A stretch of 9,520 nt of DNA from Desulfobacterales bacterium C00003106 (GTDB taxonomy: Bacteria; Desulfobacterota; Desulfobacteria; Desulfobacterales; C00003106). The translations under genes were made by a program, and so were the position numbers. The notes under the pieces were generated by a model. That model did not search any database and was not told the DNA's origin. It saw only the letters and a program-made list of their open reading frames with translations. Each line of letters starts with the position of its first letter. The stretch's first letter is position 1. The stretch spans positions 1 to 9,520 of the forward strand of contig MAXM01000056.1 in assembly GCA_001751015.1 (NCBI GenBank), given 5' to 3'. Positions 6,029 through 9,520 of the stretch are shown here, one piece after another.

Positions 6029-8491
6029 ATGGGCGCCGTGACGTTACAGGACATCAGGTTAACCGAATATAACCTTGAAAACCTGCCTCTTCTTAAACAG
6101 TTAAGGGAAGGGCTTTTTAATGAAAAACCTAAGGTCTGTATCGAACGGGCAAGATATTACACCGAGTATTTAAGGGATATGTCATCCGATAGAGAACCCG
6201 CTGAAATCAGGTACGCCAATGCTGCCAACTATTTCCTTTCCAAAAAGGCGCCCCTGTTTTTTGATGACAATCTCCTGGCCGGCACGACCACATCCAAGCC
6301 TTTTGGCGCACCGGTATATCCGGAATGGACGGGGATGACTATCTGGCCCGAACTCGACACCATCAGCACAAGGGAGAAGAATCCCCTGATACTCAGTAAG
6401 AAGGAGGCCGAAGGGTTAAACTTTGACATCTATCCCTACTGGATGGAACGAAATATTCTTGAGTACACAAGGAAAAAACATAACAACCCCGAGTGCATGA
6501 GAATATTTGAACGTATTGTCTTTTTTATTGCGAGCAAGGCGGGCTGTATCTCACACACGGTGCCTGATTACAGGGTAGCCCTTGACAAAGGAGTGGAGTA
6601 TATCATTGAGCAGGCCGCTTCAAGAGAGATAGAGTTAAAGAAGGATGAAAACCTCTCTGAAGAAAACAGGCAAAAGCTTGAGTTTTACCAGGCCATACAG
6701 ATTGCCATGCAAGGGGTTATTGCGTACGCTCAGAACCTTGGCAAAAAGGCGGCCGGGCTTGCCGCAAAGGAACAAGACCCATTCAGGAAAGAGAACTTCC
6801 GGAAGATGGCGGCCCTTTGTGCTAGGGTGCCCGCAAAACCGGCAAGGACTTTCCGGGAGGCCGTTAACTGCATCTGGATAGTGCAGGTGGCGATACATGC
6901 CGAGAATATCAATATGGCAATGAGCCCCGGCAGGCTGGACCAGATCCTCTATGAATATTACAAAAAAGATATCGATAAAGGCATACTGACCGTAAAGGAG
7001 GCCATGGAACTCGTGGGATGCCTCTGGCTGAAGCTTAACGATAATGCGAATCTTGTGCCTGAAACCGCCGAAGAACTCTTCGGGGGAGCCGGGACAGTGC
7101 CGGCTGTAACTGTGGGCGGTGTTGACGAAAATGGTGAAGATGCCGTAAACGATCTTACTTATATTATGCTCAGGGTCACGGAATTGTTAAAGACGCGGGA
7201 CCCGAGCCTGAACGCCCGCTATCACTATGAGAAAAACGCGGAAGAATACCGTGACAGGGTCGCCGAGGTCATAGTCAACACAAAGGCGGTGCCTGCAATT
7301 CATAACGATGTCGTGGATATCAAGGTCCTTGAAAACCAGGGGACCAAGCTTGAACACGCAAGAGACTATGCCATTATCGGATGTGTGGAGCTGGGCGTTT
7401 CCGGCAGGAGCTACGATGCTTCGAGTTCGATCATATTGAATCTTGTATCCGGGCTGGAGCTCGCGTTAAACAGCGGGAAAAGACCTGTGACCGGAGATGA
7501 ACAGATTGGTCCCCAGACAGGTGATCCCTCACAGTTCAAGAGTTTTGTGGAGTTCCGCGAAGCATTCGAAAACCAGCTCAGATGGCTCATGGGAAAGGGG
7601 ATCGAGCTGAATGAATATTTTGGACACACATATCAGGAAATACTCCCGTCCCCCCTTCTTTCAGCGTTTTTTGAAGGTCCAATGGAGCAAGGCAAAGACC
7701 TCATATCCGGAGGGGCGCTTTATAATTCATCGGGAGCCACACACGTCGGATTCGCTGATACGGTCGACTCTTTGAATGCGATCGAGAAGGCCGTATTCAT
7801 CGACAAAAAATGCACTTTTGCCGAACTCATGAAGGCCCTTGAGGCTAATTTCAAGGATCATGAGAAACTCCATGCCTACCTTATCAACAAGACCCCGAAA
7901 TACGGCACGGACGACCCCATAGCCGTGGAAAATTCCCGGAGCCTGATTCGGTTTCTCTACGATTTCTACCAGGGCCACACCAACTACCGGGGCGGCAGAT
8001 ACAGACCAGGCTACTGGACCATGACAAACCATGCCGGCCAGGGAAAGCTCTCCAGGGCCCTTCCAAACGGCAGGAAGGCAGACAAGGTATTTGCCAGCGG
8101 CATAACTCCCGTATCCCAGGCAGCCGATGACCTTACGGCATGCCTCAGGGCAGTGGGTGGCCTGCAAAGCGAATGCATACCGAGCGGCGAAGCGCTTAAC
8201 CTGAAATATCCATTTGTTGAGGGCAAAGAAGACATCAAGAGATTCGGCCAGGCCGTTGAGGCATATTTTCGCTGCGGCGGGCTCCACATACAGTTCAATA
8301 TCATGTCATACGAAGATCTTATTGATGCCAGGAATAATCCTGAAAAACACCCGGGACTCCTGGTCCGGGTTTCCGGGTATTCTGCGTACTTCAATGACCT
8401 GAACGAAGCAATGAAGGACGAGATCATCACGAGGACTGCCTACGACATAAGAACCGGAAAGGCCGTGCCGTTGCGTTCCGCGAGTGTTTGA
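6029..8491 (+). CDS. Glycyl radical enzyme, eliminating (dehydratase/lyase) type, substrate unknown
   Basis: An 820-residue member of the pyruvate-formate-lyase-like glycyl radical family, a ten-stranded barrel enzyme that works anaerobically in the cytoplasm. The radical is stored on Gly783 in RVSGYSAYF (780-788) and passed to the thiyl Cys452 in GCVELGVSGRSYD (451-463). Glu454 two residues on is the general base seen in glycerol/propanediol dehydratases, choline TMA-lyase, hydroxyproline dehydratase and sulfite lyases. Pyruvate formate-lyase has adjacent cysteines instead. Leu455 replaces the Pro common there. Ser465 lies where, by my recalled register, choline lyase has a Thr, and Ser466 where glycerol dehydratase has an Asp, so none of those substrates is directly supported. 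HTVPDY (176-181) and GAPVYPEWTG (93-102) are other family landmarks. The full length is normal. The SCP2-like gene follows 15 bases later, then the activase. No microcompartment targeting extension is evident. Confidence 0.9.
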   Translation: MGAVTLQDIRLTEYNLENLPLLKQLREGLFNEKPKVCIERARYYTEYLRDMSSDREPAEIRYANAANYFLSKKAPLFFDDNLLAGTTTSKPFGAPVYPEWTGMTIWPELDTISTREKNPLILSKKEAEGLNFDIYPYWMERNILEYTRKKHNNPECMRIFERIVFFIASKAGCISHTVPDYRVALDKGVEYIIEQAASREIELKKDENLSEENRQKLEFYQAIQIAMQGVIAYAQNLGKKAAGLAAKEQDPFRKENFRKMAALCARVPAKPARTFREAVNCIWIVQVAIHAENINMAMSPGRLDQILYEYYKKDIDKGILTVKEAMELVGCLWLKLNDNANLVPETAEELFGGAGTVPAVTVGGVDENGEDAVNDLTYIMLRVTELLKTRDPSLNARYHYEKNAEEYRDRVAEVIVNTKAVPAIHNDVVDIKVLENQGTKLEHARDYAIIGCVELGVSGRSYDASSSIILNLVSGLELALNSGKRPVTGDEQIGPQTGDPSQFKSFVEFREAFENQLRWLMGKGIELNEYFGHTYQEILPSPLLSAFFEGPMEQGKDLISGGALYNSSGATHVGFADTVDSLNAIEKAVFIDKKCTFAELMKALEANFKDHEKLHAYLINKTPKYGTDDPIAVENSRSLIRFLYDFYQGHTNYRGGRYRPGYWTMTNHAGQGKLSRALPNGRKADKVFASGITPVSQAADDLTACLRAVGGLQSECIPSGEALNLKYPFVEGKEDIKRFGQAVEAYFRCGGLHIQFNIMSYEDLIDARNNPEKHPGLLVRVSGYSAYFNDLNEAMKDEIITRTAYDIRTGKAVPLRSASV

Positions 8492-8506
8492 GTAAAGGAG
8501 GTTCTA

Positions 8507-8968
8507 ATGCTGGAAAACATGTTAAATTATGCTTTGTTCCGCAGTGTTCGGGCAAACCGGGTGCAGAAACAATTTCTCAACTGCATTGAATCTGAGCTTG
8601 CAGAGGGATTTACGGAGCTCCTGCTGAGATTGATGAGCCTGGTTCTCTTTCTGAATATGGATTTCAGAAGAAATATCAAGAACTTCAGGGGCAGATACCT
8701 TTTCAGGAGCAGGGACGACGAGATCACGGTTGCGGCTGTGTTTCGAGATAACAGATTGAGAGTCTATGACAAGGCGATAGCAAATACAGACGTAACCGTC
8801 ACTTTCAAGGATGCCAGGGCCCTCATGAACTATATCCTTTCACCAAAGCCCGATATCCTCGGATCAATCCTGAGGCAGGATGTGGTTATTGACGGCAATT
8901 TCAACTATCTTTATAAATTTGCTTACATGGCCAAGCATTTGCAACTGATGGCAACAGGAAAGGCATGA
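8507..8968 (+). CDS. SCP2-like (sterol carrier fold) small protein
   Basis: A 153-residue protein without signal peptide. Residues about 60-145 resemble the SCP2 fold, an alpha/beta sandwich that holds lipids, acyl-CoA or other hydrophobic molecules: paired strands RGRYLFRSRDDEITVAAVF, the NTDVTVTFKDARALMNYIL segment (92-110), and the typical final block ILRQDVVIDGNFNYLYKF (121-138), which recalls the G.v.i.Gd pattern of SCP2 domains. Residues 1-50 are helical, with a hydrophobic stretch LLLRLMSLVLFLNM (38-51). The assignment is by pattern only. AGGAGG (8496-8501) lies 5 bases before the start, and the stop overlaps the activase start. Its place between enzyme and activase suggests it serves the same pathway, perhaps by delivering a hydrophobic substrate. 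It is not cysteine-rich, so it does not look like the small iron-sulfur subunits of benzyl- or alkylsuccinate synthases. Confidence 0.7.
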   Translation: MLENMLNYALFRSVRANRVQKQFLNCIESELAEGFTELLLRLMSLVLFLNMDFRRNIKNFRGRYLFRSRDDEITVAAVFRDNRLRVYDKAIANTDVTVTFKDARALMNYILSPKPDILGSILRQDVVIDGNFNYLYKFAYMAKHLQLMATGKA

Positions 8969-9520
8969 ACGCATCCGCTGAATCTTTGCTGTCGGGTCAC
9001 GGAACTTCCGGGCCTGATATGGGGCGTAAGTTGTCTGACCCGAACGACAAACTTCCGCTGATTTTCGATATACACCCATTCGCCCTTGATGACGGACCCG
9101 GTATAAGAACCACCGTATTCTTTAAGGGATGCCCCCTTTCCTGTCTCTGGTGCCATAACCCGGAGTCCATGAAAAGCGGGCGGGAGATCGCCTTTTATCC
9201 GGAACTCTGCATCAAATGCGGGGACTGCAAGGCGGTTTGTCGGGAGGACGCTATAAGCTTGGAACGCGCTGACAGGATAATTCGGGACAGATGCACAGCC
9301 TGCGGCAGATGCGCTGAGGAGTGCCCGACAAGAGCGCTCAGGATTGTCGGCAGATACTATCCGGTCAGCCGCCTGATTGAAATACTCATGGCGGATCGTA
9401 TCTTTTATGAGACCTCCAAAGGCGGGATAACCTTTTCCGGCGGTGAGCCAACGCTTTACATGGACTATGTCGGCAAGGTAATGAAGGAACTGAAAGCAAA
9501 CAACCTGCATGTTGCAATCG
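8965..9520 (+). CDS. Glycyl radical enzyme activase (radical SAM), partial at window end
   Basis: The N-terminal 185 residues of an activating enzyme that uses S-adenosylmethionine and a [4Fe-4S] cluster to abstract hydrogen from the glycyl residue of its partner. GCPLSCLWCHNPES (55-68) holds the radical-SAM CxxxCxxC cluster (Cys56, 60, 63) with the family's W-C-H-N-P signature, preceded by the G-P-G-I-R-T block (44-49). Two ferredoxin-like clusters follow: CIKCGDCKAVC (Cys82, 85, 88, 92) and CTACGRCAEECP (Cys110, 113, 116, 120). This insert is typical of activases for dehydratase-type enzymes and absent from pyruvate formate-lyase activase. SGGEP (158-162) is the SAM-binding GGE motif. The ATG overlaps the preceding stop as ATGA, so translation is probably coupled. 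The 30 residues before the conserved IFDIHPFALDDGPG are longer than usual. The C-terminus lies beyond the window. Confidence 0.92.
   Translation, partial: MNASAESLLSGHGTSGPDMGRKLSDPNDKLPLIFDIHPFALDDGPGIRTTVFFKGCPLSCLWCHNPESMKSGREIAFYPELCIKCGDCKAVCREDAISLERADRIIRDRCTACGRCAEECPTRALRIVGRYYPVSRLIEILMADRIFYETSKGGITFSGGEPTLYMDYVGKVMKELKANNLHVAI

Noticed and set aside
7727..8287. Reverse-strand open frame of 186 codons opposite the glycyl radical enzyme
   Set aside because: Antisense to a strongly conserved coding region, no ribosome binding site, low-information product.
6029..8491. Identification as pyruvate formate-lyase
   Set aside because: The active site has a single cysteine followed by Val-Glu instead of two adjacent cysteines, and the activase carries the extra ferredoxin-like clusters of dehydratase-type systems.
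8923..9510. Reverse-strand open frame of 195 codons opposite the activase
   Set aside because: The + strand encodes clear radical-SAM and ferredoxin motifs; the antisense frame is a by-product of its codon use.
6029..9520. Identification as a benzylsuccinate or alkylsuccinate synthase operon
   Set aside because: The small companion protein lacks the cysteines of the small iron-sulfur subunits, and the Cys-Val-Glu site points to eliminating enzymes. The hydrophobic-substrate idea remains open, but not this chemistry.

Overview
The window looks like a chromosomal accessory region of an anaerobic, Gram-negative bacterium, most likely a Desulfobacterota (delta-proteobacterial) lineage. This rests on the style of the sequence, not on a database match. 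It carries an oxygen-sensitive glycyl radical enzyme with its activase, a lipoprotein with a clear lipobox, a receiver-domain remnant of the type common in delta-proteobacterial hybrid kinases, and a decayed sigma-54-like site (GGCACGGCCCTT). All recognisable genes lie on the + strand.

Positions 1-1165 hold no intact gene that I can support. They contain a cluster of short nested inverted and direct repeats (174-371), a REP-like palindrome (395-447), the frameshifted C-terminal tail of a response-regulator receiver domain (464-635) starting just after that palindrome, and a perfect 15-bp palindrome next to a degenerate -24/-12 promoter-like site (693-723). This looks like a gene graveyard or insertion-prone spacer.

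Positions 1166-5745 form one tight four-gene operon with gaps of 26, 14 and 4 bases. It encodes a staphylococcal-nuclease-like protein with an OB-fold-like C-terminus and no signal peptide, a small secreted beta-sandwich protein, a multi-pass membrane protein with a duplicated C-terminal membrane module and a strong internal start site, and a 621-residue lipoprotein built from two tandem copies of an unrecognised domain. Three of the four products are aimed at the envelope, and the joint function is unknown.

Positions 5746-6028 are a 283-base spacer with inverted repeats, and this is where the control region of the next operon should lie. Positions 6029-9520 hold a second, anaerobic operon: a glycyl radical enzyme (catalytic Cys452, Glu454, radical Gly783), a 153-residue protein resembling the SCP2 lipid-binding fold, and a radical-SAM glycyl-radical activase that overlaps the preceding stop by ATGA and runs off the window. 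The activase would install the radical on the large enzyme. The SCP2-like protein between them is the unusual part, and suggests by inference that the substrate or product is hydrophobic or an acyl thioester. The C-V-E active site points to the eliminating (dehydratase/lyase) branch of the family, not to pyruvate formate-lyase, but the substrate cannot be named from sequence.
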